From the NCBI RefSeq assembly GCF_012427845.1, contig NZ_CP038498.1:3410001-3474000 (forward strand): a stretch of DNA of 64,000 bases, read 5' to 3'. Numbering within the stretch: the first letter of the stretch is position 1; each line of letters begins with the position of its first letter. The DNA is from Pectobacterium punjabense. Its GTDB lineage: Bacteria > Pseudomonadota > Gammaproteobacteria > Enterobacterales > Enterobacteriaceae. Made by a program: the position numbers and the translations under genes. The notes beneath the pieces are model-generated. The model had not been told where the DNA came from, did no database searches, and saw only the letters and a list, made by a program, of their open reading frames with translations. Shown piece after piece: positions 1 through 8,573 of the stretch.

Positions 1-111
1 AATTTCTACCTTCCTGCCACTAACGTCTTCAATAACAATCGGGTTAGCGCTAGCAGCAACGCTAGCGCTCAGCCCCAAGAGCACAACGACTGAGAACAGC
101 CATTTCTTCAT
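1..111 (-). CDS. Periplasmic metal/siderophore-type substrate-binding protein, N-terminal fragment
   Basis: The window edge cuts this gene; only its first 37 codons are present. The start ATG (109-111 on the + strand) follows a good ribosome binding site (AGAAGGGA, 8 bases away). The fragment is a signal peptide (MKKWLFSVVV, then a hydrophobic stretch ending near ASA) followed by IVIEDVSGRKVEI. That segment resembles the opening beta strand of TroA/FecB-like binding proteins, which often begin with a 'V.D..GR.V' phrase. A perfect Fur-type palindrome lies 30 bp upstream, so an iron-uptake role is likely. The substrate cannot be told from this fragment, and another exported protein family remains possible. 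Confidence 0.6.
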   Translation of the reverse strand, partial: MKKWLFSVVVLLGLSASVAASANPIVIEDVSGRKVEI

Positions 112-140
112 TATTATTCCCTTCTGCGATTATGGTTATA

Positions 141-159
141 AATGATAATAGTTATCATT
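141..159. promoter_or_regulatory. Fur box
   Basis: A perfect inverted repeat, AATGATAA-TAG-TTATCATT, matches the 19-bp Fur operator pattern. It lies just upstream of the leftward binding-protein gene starting at 111, where a repressor would block its promoter. This predicts derepression under iron limitation. Confidence 0.8.
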
Positions 160-229
160 AATGAAATGATATCCTGCCGTGATTATCGGAGGCAATGGGT
201 TTCTAACGAGAAGTTAATAAAAAGTGAAA

Positions 230-1303
230 TCAGCCGGAGAATGGCCGAATACCGCCCATCATCGCGGGCTGTGCGCTGAGGTAAAGCAGGATACCGGAAC
301 CAACCAAAATCAGCCCGCCAGCAAAAGCCAGAAGAGAAAACGTCGCTCGCTGCCATACGGGCGATGCACGATTTGCCCCTAAACGCTCAACAACACGACG
401 GCAGTAAAAAACCAGCACAGCCAACGCCGAGATCGTAATCGCCGTTCCGGCAGCCATCACCAGCGCAGAAACTACGCCCCACAGATAGACGCCGATCACT
501 TTAGAGAAAAGCAGCACCAGAATAGCGCCTGAGCACGGGCGCATCCCCATTGCCAGTACAATCATCAGGCGCGTACGCCAGCTGCTATCACGCCCAAGCT
601 CCTCATTACTAGGGAGATGGCGATGCCCACAGCCACAATCGGCATCGTGCTGATGAAGAGAATGAGACGGTGCAGGCATTGGGCGCAGCGTCAGACGTCC
701 ATGCGTTGGCTTGTTAAGTGGCGTCATGCGCAAAATTGTCGCCGGTTTGGGCTGCCGCGCTAACGTGATATAGAGCTGTTTCAACGCACGAAAACAGAGC
801 AATAGCCCTAACCCCGCCACCAGGACGAAACTCCCTTTCTCCATCCAGAAACTACTGCTATGCAGCGTCCGGCTCGACAGTTGCAAGATCCCGAGTACTA
901 CAGTCACCAGCGCTATCGCCATCAGTCCCTGAACCAGTGAGGCAGCAAATGTTAACTTCAGGCTGCTTTTCAGCTTCGACGGATGTGTCGCTAAATAGGT
1001 CATGATAACGACTTTGCCATGCCCTGGCCCGACCGCATGGAGCACGCCATAGACCAGACTGAACATCATCAGGCTCAGCCCAGCCTGATGAGGCTGCTGT
1101 TCCACCATCTGCAACAGATGTGACATCTGCTGGTGCAGCGATTTCTGCCAAATCGCACTTTGCAGCACGATTTGCGGCCAATATCCCACGATGTAATGTA
1201 GCGCCGCAGCAAGCAGCGCTAAAAACAGCCACAGCGGCCACAGATCGCGCAGCTGGCTCAACAACGAACGTTGACGCGACAGCAAGCCAAAGTTTACTGA
1301 CAT
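230..1303 (-). CDS. NicO-family metal transporter, ZevB-like
   Basis: This 357-residue multi-pass membrane protein belongs to the NicO (nickel/cobalt transport) superfamily. Visible hallmarks are the metal-site helix motif HAVGPGHGK at residues 89-97, a His/Cys-rich cytoplasmic loop around 214-229 (HQHDADCGCGHRH), and the second signature GMRPCSGA at 253-260. Hydrophobic segments lie near 25-41, 118-140, 157-175 and in the last 80 residues. The gene overlaps the end of the upstream DUF1007 gene by 10 bases, so the two are surely co-transcribed. The same pair in Haemophilus influenzae is ZevB/ZevA, reported to help zinc acquisition. Zinc is therefore the favoured substrate here, but nickel or cobalt transport (RcnA-like efflux) cannot be excluded from sequence. 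Confidence 0.8.
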   Translation of the reverse strand: MSVNFGLLSRQRSLLSQLRDLWPLWLFLALLAAALHYIVGYWPQIVLQSAIWQKSLHQQMSHLLQMVEQQPHQAGLSLMMFSLVYGVLHAVGPGHGKVVIMTYLATHPSKLKSSLKLTFAASLVQGLMAIALVTVVLGILQLSSRTLHSSSFWMEKGSFVLVAGLGLLLCFRALKQLYITLARQPKPATILRMTPLNKPTHGRLTLRPMPAPSHSLHQHDADCGCGHRHLPSNEELGRDSSWRTRLMIVLAMGMRPCSGAILVLLFSKVIGVYLWGVVSALVMAAGTAITISALAVLVFYCRRVVERLGANRASPVWQRATFSLLAFAGGLILVGSGILLYLSAQPAMMGGIRPFSG

Positions 1304-1953
1304 TGCAACGTCACCCGCTGTGCAAACTGTTTCCCCAAATCCATGTCTTCATCCGGTGCATCATTTTTATCCAGTGATAACGCATAGGATTGCAGTTCAG
1401 CGTTAGGCTTTGGCGTGAAAAGCGTAGTTTTACAGCGAGATGCCAGCTCGGGTGCCAGCTTAACGGCCTTATCATTCTGATAGGACATATCGACAAAGTA
1501 GGTCGGGTCGTAAGTAGAAATCAACAAAGGTTTTCCGGCCAGTGGCTGCGGGTGTGACAGCGGGAGTACAAATTCCAACACCGCCTGGTTGCCTTTACGG
1601 GAGAGATTATATTCAGTTGGCAGCCGAGCGTATTTTACGGGCTGATTATCACGATAAATGTCGGTGAAATAGTGCTGTCCCCACACATTCGCCATAACTT
1701 CCGCCGCCAGTTTTTTCCAGACTTCGGAATCCTTTTTCGCCTGTCCTGCGTCATACAGCAAGTCGGCAGACGTGATAGGGTCCATCGTCCACTGCATACG
1801 TAAACCGGTGATGTTGTCGTTCTGGCTTTCAACTGTCGTTTGCATATCAATAAAACTGTGTGGGTGAGCGAAAACGGGTTGGCAGAGCGCCAAACCTGTC
1901 ATGAGCAACGGTATCCGACCGCCCCCTCGTTTCAAAGCGTTATAATGTAACAT
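1294..1953 (-). CDS. DUF1007 periplasmic protein, ZevA-like partner of the NicO transporter
   Basis: This exported protein of about 219 residues has a Lys/Arg-containing N terminus, a hydrophobic core and a cleavage site after VFA. The mature protein then starts HPHSFID, the His-rich opening typical of DUF1007 proteins and probably metal-binding. DUF1007 genes sit beside NicO transporter genes in many gammaproteobacteria, and the coding overlap here fits a two-gene operon. The start is uncertain. A GTG at 1965, an ATG at 1953 and a TTG at 1935 are all in frame, none with a strong Shine-Dalgarno sequence. I chose the ATG. The TTG would give a compact signal peptide beginning MKRGGGR. A Zur-like palindrome covers the region between the ATG and the TTG. 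Confidence 0.75.
   Translation of the reverse strand: MLHYNALKRGGGRIPLLMTGLALCQPVFAHPHSFIDMQTTVESQNDNITGLRMQWTMDPITSADLLYDAGQAKKDSEVWKKLAAEVMANVWGQHYFTDIYRDNQPVKYARLPTEYNLSRKGNQAVLEFVLPLSHPQPLAGKPLLISTYDPTYFVDMSYQNDKAVKLAPELASRCKTTLFTPKPNAELQSYALSLDKNDAPDEDMDLGKQFAQRVTLQCQ
1939..1951. promoter_or_regulatory. Zur-like operator
   Basis: GTTATAATGTAAC differs by one base from the symmetric Zur core GTTATAATATAAC. It sits at the 5' end of the DUF1007/NicO pair, overlapping the candidate start codons. If it is functional, the translation start is probably the downstream TTG, or repression acts just after the transcription start. The zinc-acquisition role proposed for ZevAB makes the site biologically sensible. 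Confidence 0.45.
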
Positions 1954-1983
1954 TATTTTTATCACAATGTGTACGCCACTCTC

Positions 1984-3141
1984 TTAGGTTTTTGCGACAG
2001 TGTGATGACTCACAGACGGTCGGATAAACAGAGCCGGAACAGCCAACAGCGCCATCACCCAAAACGTACCGCCCTGCAAATGATCAAACAGGAAGCCGGA
2101 CACCATGGTCATCACCGCAATACTTCCCCCCATCGCCAACGCGGAATATACCGCCTGCAACCGCAATACGTCACCTCCGCTGCGTGCCGCAATAAAGCGC
2201 ATAGCGGCCAAATGGCAGACGGTAAACGTACCACAGTGCAATATCTGTATCACAATCAGCCACGGCAGAGCCACCGTCGACCCCATCAAACCCCAGCGCA
2301 CCACACCGCATACCGCGGAAAGCAGCAGCAGTTGTCTGGCACTCCAGCGTCGGAACAGGCGCTGGCTAAAGGTAAAAATGACGATCTCCGCGACAACACC
2401 CAGCGACCAGAGATAACCAATAATCGAGGCGGAATAGCCTGAATCCTGCCAATAAATCACGCTGAAACCGTAGTAAGCCGCGTGCGCTCCCTGCAACAGC
2501 GATACGCAAAGTAGGAAACGCCATACCGCCGGTTCACTCAGTAATTTTTTCCATGGCGTAACGCTGGCAGATTGTGCCGTAGACGCGGTGGCCTGTGGCA
2601 TCACACTCGGCCGGAACAGCATGCCAAGCAGCATAGCGACAAGGCCCGTACTTAGGATCGCCAAAATGGCAGGATGCCCCCAAATAGCCACCAGTTCCCC
2701 CGTCACAGCAGAGGCGATAACAAAGGCAATCGATCCCCACACGCGAACTTTGCCATAATCCATCACTACCTGCTTTTGCCACGTGGCAGCCAACGCATCA
2801 GTCAGCGGCACCAGCGGCGCAAAAAACAGGTTAAACCCGATCATCACTATCATTAGCCACAGCCAGGCATTACCCAGCCAGAAACCGACGACCAATGCCA
2901 ATGACAGCAGTGCCAGCCCACGCAATACCGTAATTAATTTGGACGGATCTTTCACGCTGGGCGTAATGACCAGACTACCGACGAAGCGCGCCACCAGCCC
3001 CGCCCCCAACAGCATACCTATCGACTCTGCGGACAGCCCCTCACCTTTTAACCACCCCCCCCAAAACGGCAGGAAAACACCATAACAAAAAAAGTATGTG
3101 AAATAGCTCAGCGCCAGCCAGCGCGTCGATTGCAAAACCAT
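1984..3141 (-). CDS. hcaT: MFS transporter, probable 3-phenylpropionate permease HcaT
   Basis: This 12-helix major facilitator protein of 385 residues is close to E. coli HcaT along its whole length: MVLQSTRWLALSYFTYFF at the N terminus, LLLGAGLVARF-like and MIGFNLFFAPLVPLTDALA segments, then LLQGAHAAYYGFS and HCGTFTVCHLAAMRF near the C terminus. The start at 3141 is chosen because it matches the E. coli N terminus and follows AAGGGAGATATC; an upstream ATG at 3201 lacks that support. E. coli HcaT is assigned to aromatic acid (3-phenylpropionate) uptake by proton symport, but no hca catabolic genes are visible here, so the real substrate may differ. It ends 18 bp before the DUF1007 gene region and is transcribed in the same direction. 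Confidence 0.85.
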   Translation of the reverse strand: MVLQSTRWLALSYFTYFFCYGVFLPFWGGWLKGEGLSAESIGMLLGAGLVARFVGSLVITPSVKDPSKLITVLRGLALLSLALVVGFWLGNAWLWLMIVMIGFNLFFAPLVPLTDALAATWQKQVVMDYGKVRVWGSIAFVIASAVTGELVAIWGHPAILAILSTGLVAMLLGMLFRPSVMPQATASTAQSASVTPWKKLLSEPAVWRFLLCVSLLQGAHAAYYGFSVIYWQDSGYSASIIGYLWSLGVVAEIVIFTFSQRLFRRWSARQLLLLSAVCGVVRWGLMGSTVALPWLIVIQILHCGTFTVCHLAAMRFIAARSGGDVLRLQAVYSALAMGGSIAVMTMVSGFLFDHLQGGTFWVMALLAVPALFIRPSVSHHTVAKT

Positions 3142-3382
3142 GATATCTCCCTTTCGATGACGAACACTCCCGCTCACCACCCTACAAACTGTCACAAACA
3201 CAACGTGTATAATTTTCCGCTAAAAATGAACCAACACTTTTTGCTGGCGATTCTTTTTACCAGTGACTTTTTTTGCTGGTTACTGTGTCAGAGTGCATGC
3301 GACGGTGCAACGCGTTATTCGTTATTACACGTGAACAGGAATATCGGCCGATCGACAGGTATAAAAAATGTCCAGGAGAAAT

Positions 3383-3568
3383 TTTTAACGTCGCTTGCGG
3401 CGACCAAGGATGGCACGCCATAAAAAAACGTGGGGAACGTTTTTCAACGTCGCTTGCGATGGCCCGCAGGGTGGCGGCCAGGGATGGTACGCCATAAAAA
3501 AACGTGGGGAACGTTTTTCAACGTCGCTTGCGACGGCCCGCAGGGTGGCGGCCAGGGATGGTACGCCA
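3383..3568. repeat. 74-bp tandem repeat behind glyA
   Basis: Two full copies (3421-3494 and 3495-3568) are identical except for one base, and a shorter, diverged copy lies at 3383-3420. Each full unit contains a small palindrome (AAAAACGT-GGGGA-ACGTTTTT) and a GC-rich half. No coding sense is apparent; short frames across it are by-products of the repetition. The rest of the 3142-3382 stretch shows nothing I can identify. Confidence 0.9.
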
Positions 3569-3598
3569 TAAAAAACGCCAGCACAGAGGCTGGCGTTT
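3568..3598 (-). terminator. glyA rho-independent terminator
   Basis: A 10-bp perfect stem (AAACGCCAGC / GCTGGCGTTT, 6-base loop) lies 41 bp after the glyA stop. On the minus strand a T-run follows it. The last 74-bp repeat unit abuts it. Confidence 0.85.
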
Positions 3599-3638
3599 GA
3601 GACGTTTTCCGACAGTGATGTCTGAGAAAAATGCCGAA

Positions 3639-4892
3639 TTATGCGTAAACCGGGAAGCGGGCGCAGATCTCCAGAACTTTCTGTTTCACGCGTTCAATGG
3701 TTGCTTCGTCATTGATGTTGTCCAACACATCACAGATCCAGCCAGCCAGTTCACGCACTTCCGCTTCTTTAAAGCCACGACGCGTTGCCGCTGGTGTACC
3801 AATACGGATACCAGAAGTCACGAACGGACTCTTCGGATCGTTAGGCACACTGTTTTTGTTCACGGTGATATTCGCACGACCCAGCGCAGCATCTGCTTCT
3901 TTACCGGTCAGGTTTTTGCTGACCAGATCCAGCAGGAATAAGTGGTTGCTGGTCGCGCCGGAAACCACGTTGAAGCCACGTGACAGGAAGACCTCTACCA
4001 TTGCTTTGGCATTCTTCGCCACCTGCTGCTGGTAAACTTTGAACTCAGGCTCCATCGCTTCTTTCAGCGCAACCGCTTTACCCGCGATAACGTGCATCAA
4101 CGGGCCGCCCTGACCGCCAGGGAATACCGCAGAGTTCAGTTTTTTGTACAGCTCTTCGTCGCCGCCTTTCGCCAGAATCAGGCCACCGCGTGGGCCAGCC
4201 AGCGTTTTGTGCGTGGTAGTGGTCACGATGTGAGCATGAGGAACCGGGTTAGGGTAAACATCCGCGGCAATCAGACCAGCAACGTGCGCCATATCAACAA
4301 ACAGGTAAGCACCGATGCTGTCAGCGATTTCGCGCATCTTCGCCCAGTCAACCACGCCAGAGTATGCAGAGAAACCGCCGACGATCATTTTTGGCTTGTG
4401 CGTACGCGCCAGCTCAGCCATTTCGTCGTAGTCGATTTTACCGCTTTCGTCGATGCCGTAAGGAATGACTTTATACAATTTACCAGACAGGTTAACCGGA
4501 GAACCGTGCGTCAGGTGACCACCGTGCGCCAGGTTCATACCCAGAATGGTGTCGCCTGGTTGCAACAGCGCTGTATAAACAGCAAAGTTAGCCTGAGAAC
4601 CGGAGTGCGGCTGCACGTTGGCATAATCAGCACCGAACAGCGCTTTAGCACGATCGATCGCCAATTGCTCAACGATGTCCACATACTCACAGCCGCCGTA
4701 GTAACGTTTGCCTGGATAACCTTCAGCATACTTGTTCGTCAGCTGAGACCCTTGAGCCTGCATAACGCGTGGGCTGGTGTAGTTTTCTGACGCAATCAGT
4801 TCAATGTGCTCTTCCTGACGCACCACTTCTTGCTCCATTGCTTGCCACAGGTCGGCATCATAATCGGCAATGTTCATTTCACGCTTTAACAT
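3639..4892 (-). CDS. glyA: Serine hydroxymethyltransferase
   Basis: GlyA is the pyridoxal-phosphate enzyme that interconverts serine and glycine and feeds one-carbon units into tetrahydrofolate. The product has 417 residues, the E. coli length, with the PLP lysine K229 inside [14 protein letters not shown] and the N-terminal motif [10 protein letters not shown]. The start ATG follows CAGGAGATCCGG. The gene is divergent from hmp, as in E. coli, and the intergenic region carries a PurR-like site identical in spirit to the known glyA operator, in line with its purine-pathway link. MetR activation is known in E. coli but I could not place a convincing MetR box here. Confidence 0.98.
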   Translation of the reverse strand: MLKREMNIADYDADLWQAMEQEVVRQEEHIELIASENYTSPRVMQAQGSQLTNKYAEGYPGKRYYGGCEYVDIVEQLAIDRAKALFGADYANVQPHSGSQANFAVYTALLQPGDTILGMNLAHGGHLTHGSPVNLSGKLYKVIPYGIDESGKIDYDEMAELARTHKPKMIVGGFSAYSGVVDWAKMREIADSIGAYLFVDMAHVAGLIAADVYPNPVPHAHIVTTTTHKTLAGPRGGLILAKGGDEELYKKLNSAVFPGGQGGPLMHVIAGKAVALKEAMEPEFKVYQQQVAKNAKAMVEVFLSRGFNVVSGATSNHLFLLDLVSKNLTGKEADAALGRANITVNKNSVPNDPKSPFVTSGIRIGTPAATRRGFKEAEVRELAGWICDVLDNINDEATIERVKQKVLEICARFPVYA

Positions 4893-5028
4893 CCGGATCT
4901 CCTGACTCAGCTAACATAAATATACTGGGAATTGACGGCCCATTCGGGAATTGGCCTACCCTTTTGGGGAATGGCGTATAGTGTAAACCGTTTTTCCCTA
5001 ATGAAGATAGGTCTTGACAGAGGTTTTT

Positions 5029-5044
5029 ACGCAAACGATTAGCT
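5029..5044 (-). promoter_or_regulatory. PurR box upstream of glyA
   Basis: Read on the glyA strand this is AGCTAATCGTTTGCGT. It differs by one base from the E. coli glyA PurR operator as I remember it and shares the TCGTTTGCGT half with the PurR consensus. Confidence 0.7.
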
Positions 5045-5175
5045 ACAGGCAGCACAAGGCTTCAGCAAATCTACGTGGTGTAACGACAAACGGATTTTTC
5101 TTCATTCTCATCCTGCTATTTCTTCATGTTATTCCTTCTGACCCACGCTAAAAGCCCCTACCACCAAAAAGGTAA

Positions 5176-5204
5176 TTTACAGCGACGGACAAACCCAATA
5201 AGAT
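5176..5204 (+). promoter_or_regulatory. hmp promoter (predicted)
   Basis: A -35 element TTTACA (5176-5181) and a weaker -10 TAAGAT (5199-5204) are 17 bp apart, upstream of hmp. The -10 overlaps the left half of the NsrR-like site, the arrangement expected for repression. Confidence 0.5.
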
Positions 5205-5222
5205 GCATATAAAATACAACTT
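5200..5222 (+). promoter_or_regulatory. NsrR operator upstream of hmp
   Basis: The 23-bp near-palindrome begins AAGATGCAT and ends ATACAACTT. It fits the enterobacterial NsrR site (AAGATGYA half-sites on an AT-rich spacer) with about one mismatch. It lies 30 bp before the hmp start. NsrR is a nitric-oxide-sensing repressor, so hmp should be induced by NO. Confidence 0.8.
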
Positions 5223-5252
5223 ATAAGTCATGCAAATAAATAAGGAGTCACC

Positions 5253-6443
5253 ATGCTGGATAACAACACTATCGCTATCGTTAAATCAACCATCCCTCTG
5301 CTGGCGGAAACCGGTCCGAAACTGACCGCACATTTCTACGATCGTATGTTTACGCATAACCCGGAGCTCAAAGATATTTTCAACATGAGCAACCAACGTA
5401 ACGGCGATCAGCGGGAGGCGCTGTTCAATGCTATTTGTGCTTATGCGACGAACATCGAAAACCTGGCTGCACTGCTGCCTGCGGTTGAGCGCATCGCCCA
5501 GAAGCATGCCAGCTTTAATATTCAGGCCGATCAGTATCAGATCGTGGGTAATCATTTATTGGCCACGCTAGATGAAATGTTTAGCCCCGGCCAGGAAGTG
5601 CTGGATGCCTGGGGTAAAGCCTATGGCGTACTGGCGAACGTCTTCATCCAACGCGAAGACGATATCTACCGCAGCACCGAAGCAAAAAACGGCGGCTGGA
5701 GCGGTGTACGCGCTTTCCGTATTGTGAACAAGCAGCCGCAAAGTTCAGTGATCACCAGCTTTACACTGGAACCCATCGACGGCCAGCCTATCGCTGACTT
5801 TCAACCGGGCCAGTATCTGGCGGTTTACATCAAGCATGACAGTTTTGCCAATCAGGAAATTCGCCAATACTCTCTAACCCATGCTCCTAATGGAAAGTCC
5901 TACCGGATTGCGGTTAAACGTGAAGCTCAGGGCACCGTTTCCGGCTACCTGCATGATACGGCTCGTGAAGGCGACATCATTCATCTGGCAGCTCCACACG
6001 GCGACTTCTTCCTTGATATCCCCGCCACCACACCCGTTGCTCTGATTTCCGGTGGTGTAGGACAAACTCCGATGCTGGGCATGCTGCATACGCTAAAACA
6101 GCAGGGCCATCAGGCTAAGGTATTATGGCTGCACGCAGCAGAAAACGGCGCAGCGCACGCGTTTGCTGATGAAATCGAACAGACGGGGCCATCACTACCG
6201 CAGTTTCAGCGCCACATCTGGTATCGGGAGCCACAGCAGACCGATCGTCCAGGCGAAGATTATCATCACAGTGGCCTGATGCAGTTATCCTCGCTACAAG
6301 ATGAATTAACCACGCCCGCCATGCACTACTACCTATGTGGCCCTGTCGTTTTCATGCAGTTTGTCGCACAGCAACTGCTGGCAATCGGCATCCCGGCCGA
6401 GCAACTGCATTACGAATGTTTTGGCCCACATAAAGTTGTCTAA
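5253..6443 (+). CDS. hmp: Flavohemoglobin, nitric oxide dioxygenase
   Basis: Hmp detoxifies nitric oxide to nitrate using O2 and NAD(P)H in the cytoplasm. Its 396 residues match the family length. The globin domain (1-138) has distal Y29, F43, Q53 and the proximal heme ligand H85. The FAD-binding barrel carries RQYSL, and the NAD(P) domain has GGVGQTPML and a CGP motif near the C terminus. The ATG follows AAGGAGTCACC. The gene stands alone, with a strong terminator after it. In soft-rot Dickeya the homologue (HmpX) is important in planta, so a role against plant-derived NO is likely. Confidence 0.98.
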   Translation: MLDNNTIAIVKSTIPLLAETGPKLTAHFYDRMFTHNPELKDIFNMSNQRNGDQREALFNAICAYATNIENLAALLPAVERIAQKHASFNIQADQYQIVGNHLLATLDEMFSPGQEVLDAWGKAYGVLANVFIQREDDIYRSTEAKNGGWSGVRAFRIVNKQPQSSVITSFTLEPIDGQPIADFQPGQYLAVYIKHDSFANQEIRQYSLTHAPNGKSYRIAVKREAQGTVSGYLHDTAREGDIIHLAAPHGDFFLDIPATTPVALISGGVGQTPMLGMLHTLKQQGHQAKVLWLHAAENGAAHAFADEIEQTGPSLPQFQRHIWYREPQQTDRPGEDYHHSGLMQLSSLQDELTTPAMHYYLCGPVVFMQFVAQQLLAIGIPAEQLHYECFGPHKVV

Positions 6444-6468
6444 CCCTCATTGATAACGGCTCAAACCC

Positions 6469-6494
6469 AAAGGTCGCTTTTGCGACCTTTTTTT
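6469..6494 (+). terminator. hmp rho-independent terminator
   Basis: A 9-bp perfect stem AAAGGTCGC / GCGACCTTT with a TTTT loop runs into seven Ts, 26 bp after the hmp stop. Confidence 0.92.
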
Positions 6495-6602
6495 GTCTAT
6501 TAAAACCTCGCCTTCCCTGAAACACTTTATTGATCACAATTTTATGTGCCGATACACGGGTACTCCGCTAAAAAAGAGGTCGGTCACAAAAAAATAGGCC
6601 TT

Positions 6603-6621
6603 ATTAAAATAATATTTCATT
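6603..6621 (+). promoter_or_regulatory. KdgR box of the pectinase operon
   Basis: The 19-bp site (ATTAAAATAATATTTCATT) fits the KdgR consensus AATRAAAYRNYRTTTYATT at all but one position. KdgR is the pectin-breakdown repressor of soft-rot bacteria and releases DNA when 2-keto-3-deoxygluconate accumulates. The site lies about 190 bp before paeY, so paeY-pemA should be pectin-inducible. Confidence 0.75.
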
Positions 6622-6633
6622 TTTAATGAATAG

Positions 6634-6777
6634 TTATTTCATCAAAAGGTTCTGCGTTTAGGCATCGCCCTTGAATCGGCTTGGGTGCACAATAAAAGCC
6701 CCGATGTTCTCTCTAAAGGCCGTGACAAGAACGGTAAAAAACAGCGTTCTTTCTTTGATAACACTTGGGTTCATTAA
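6634..6777 (+). pseudogene. Coding-like remnant, C-terminal end of an unidentified protein
   Basis: An open frame without a plausible start runs for 47 codons to a TAA at 6775-6777. It reads sensibly (LGIALESAWVHNKS, then SKGRDKNGKK and ending FFDNTWVH) with ordinary codon use, and sits between the KdgR box and paeY. It looks like the tail of a decayed gene, perhaps another secreted enzyme once cotranscribed with paeY, but I do not recognise the family. It could also be a chance frame in the leader. Confidence 0.3.
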
Positions 6778-6813
6778 CCGTTTTCGATTAACCAACAAGG
6801 GATATGTCTGACC

Positions 6814-8472
6814 ATGGCAAAACGTTTTTCAGAAAGTATGGCTTTAGCGTTGATACTTTCCACCCCTTTCACATTCGTACACGCTAAAACTCCCACCGCT
6901 GCACACCAGACCGCCGCACCAGAGAGCGCTAAATTACTGTCAGGTTCAACGTTGGGTGAAAAGACGGGATTATCTGGTAGTGTCACGGCTCGGGATATTC
7001 ATCTACCCGCTACCATCATTATCAGAGACCAACAGGGCCAGAAGCGACAAACGCAGACCGATGAGCAAGGGAAATATCACCTTGATGTTTCAGGCCTCAC
7101 GCCCCCGCTACGGGTTTTAGCCATTGAATCCGGTGGCAATAACTGTCTGCTAAATAATATTTCCCGTGCAATCTGCCTGTCTGCCGTCGCACCTTCACTG
7201 CATGACGGTAAAGAAAATATCGCCAATATCAACCCACTGACCGACCGTATTACCTCAGATATCGCGGTAGCAGCGGGTTACATCGGCCCACAGCAGCTAA
7301 CCGACGACACAGCATCACCAAAGCTCGACGCCGCAGCATGGAAAACCGCCTACGCCGATTTTCATGCCGGCTTTAATGGCGCATTAAAACAGGTTGGTAT
7401 CAGCGCCCCCGCGCGCTTCGATCCCCTCACTTATCCCGCAAGCCAGCAGGCCGCTGTTACCAAAATTGTCAACGTCATTAACCATAACCGCAATTATCAC
7501 AACAATACGGGTTACTCCGGCCATACCGTGCTGACTGACAGCGCATTTCACCCGATTGTCGGCCTGAATGATAAAGGTGACTATGAACCGTTAGACTATC
7601 GCTCTGCCCGCCAAAGCCTGGATGCCATCCAGAAAGCACAAACCCGCATTTTCCTCGTTGGCGATTCAACCGCAGCAACCTATGAAAAAATGCGCTTCCC
7701 ACGTATGGGATGGGGTCAAGTTTTTGAACAGCAGTTCAGTAAAAACAGTAGCGTGAAAGTCGTCAATGGTACACGCGCGGGCCGCAGCTCACGCGACTAT
7801 TTTTACGAGGGCTGGTTCCGCCAGATGCAGCCGTTGATGAAGGAAGGTGACTTCCTATTTATACAAATGGGACACAACGATCAAAATTGCAACGGTGCAA
7901 AAGAAGTTCGCGGCCCTGCTGATGTCGCGAATCTATGTACTTACCCGAATGATGCCGCAGGGAAAAAACAGGCACCGCAGGGGAAAGCCGATATGTCATT
8001 CCAGACATCACTGGAACGCTACATCACTTTTGCTCGTCAACACAAACTCACACCGGTTCTGCTCACCCCGACCACTCGAGTGAAAACGGCTGAAGGGAAA
8101 AACGGCACACCTGCCGTACATAGCCACTTCACCAAACAAAATGCGGACAACGGTTATGCCTTCGTCGGCGATTACAGCCAGACCATCAAAGACACCGCTG
8201 AAGATAACAAGGTCATTTTGCTGGACGTTGAGCCCGCCACCATTGCGTTGGCAAATCAGGGCAACAGCGACCATTGGAAACAATACTGGCTGGTGATCGA
8301 CCCCAAAAAATATCCTTACTATCGCGATCAGGCAGGCAGCCTGAGCAAACCAGACACCACTCATTTCCAGCAAAAAGGCGCTATTGCCGTGGCGGAGATT
8401 GTCGCTAACGCCATTCGGCAAGAACCCGCTTTAGCAGCTCTGGCGGAGAAAACCGTCAGCAAGCATAAGTAG
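6814..8472 (+). CDS. paeY: Pectin acetylesterase
   Basis: PaeY removes acetyl groups from pectin, making it accessible to pectate lyases. The protein has 552 residues, close to the Dickeya dadantii PaeY length, with a signal peptide ending FVHA. An N-terminal beta-rich region (about 50-105) resembles a carboxypeptidase-regulatory/Ig-like fold. The catalytic half is an SGNH hydrolase: block I GDSTAA with nucleophile S285, block II around G323 in NGTRAGRSS, block III GHND (N355), and block V D514 TT H517. The gene is followed 101 bp later by pemA, the same order as in Dickeya, and is preceded by a KdgR box. Secretion is probably Sec then the Out type II system. Confidence 0.9.
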   Translation: MAKRFSESMALALILSTPFTFVHAKTPTAAHQTAAPESAKLLSGSTLGEKTGLSGSVTARDIHLPATIIIRDQQGQKRQTQTDEQGKYHLDVSGLTPPLRVLAIESGGNNCLLNNISRAICLSAVAPSLHDGKENIANINPLTDRITSDIAVAAGYIGPQQLTDDTASPKLDAAAWKTAYADFHAGFNGALKQVGISAPARFDPLTYPASQQAAVTKIVNVINHNRNYHNNTGYSGHTVLTDSAFHPIVGLNDKGDYEPLDYRSARQSLDAIQKAQTRIFLVGDSTAATYEKMRFPRMGWGQVFEQQFSKNSSVKVVNGTRAGRSSRDYFYEGWFRQMQPLMKEGDFLFIQMGHNDQNCNGAKEVRGPADVANLCTYPNDAAGKKQAPQGKADMSFQTSLERYITFARQHKLTPVLLTPTTRVKTAEGKNGTPAVHSHFTKQNADNGYAFVGDYSQTIKDTAEDNKVILLDVEPATIALANQGNSDHWKQYWLVIDPKKYPYYRDQAGSLSKPDTTHFQQKGAIAVAEIVANAIRQEPALAALAEKTVSKHK

Positions 8473-8573
8473 TTATCAGTCAGGCAAAACGATAAGACAG
8501 AACCACGCGCGGCGTTATTTAGCCGCGCGTTATAGACCTTCTTCTTTCCCCTACCGATTACAGGACTCTGGAC

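Noticed and set aside
3273..3497. Small + strand ORFs across the repeat behind glyA (3130-3423, 3273-3497, 3504-3941)
   Set aside because: They are repeat-derived or run into antisense of glyA, and show no protein-like composition.
4993..5020. MetR box upstream of glyA
   Set aside because: TGAAGATAGGTCTT only loosely resembles TGAA-N5-TTCA; not strong enough to list.
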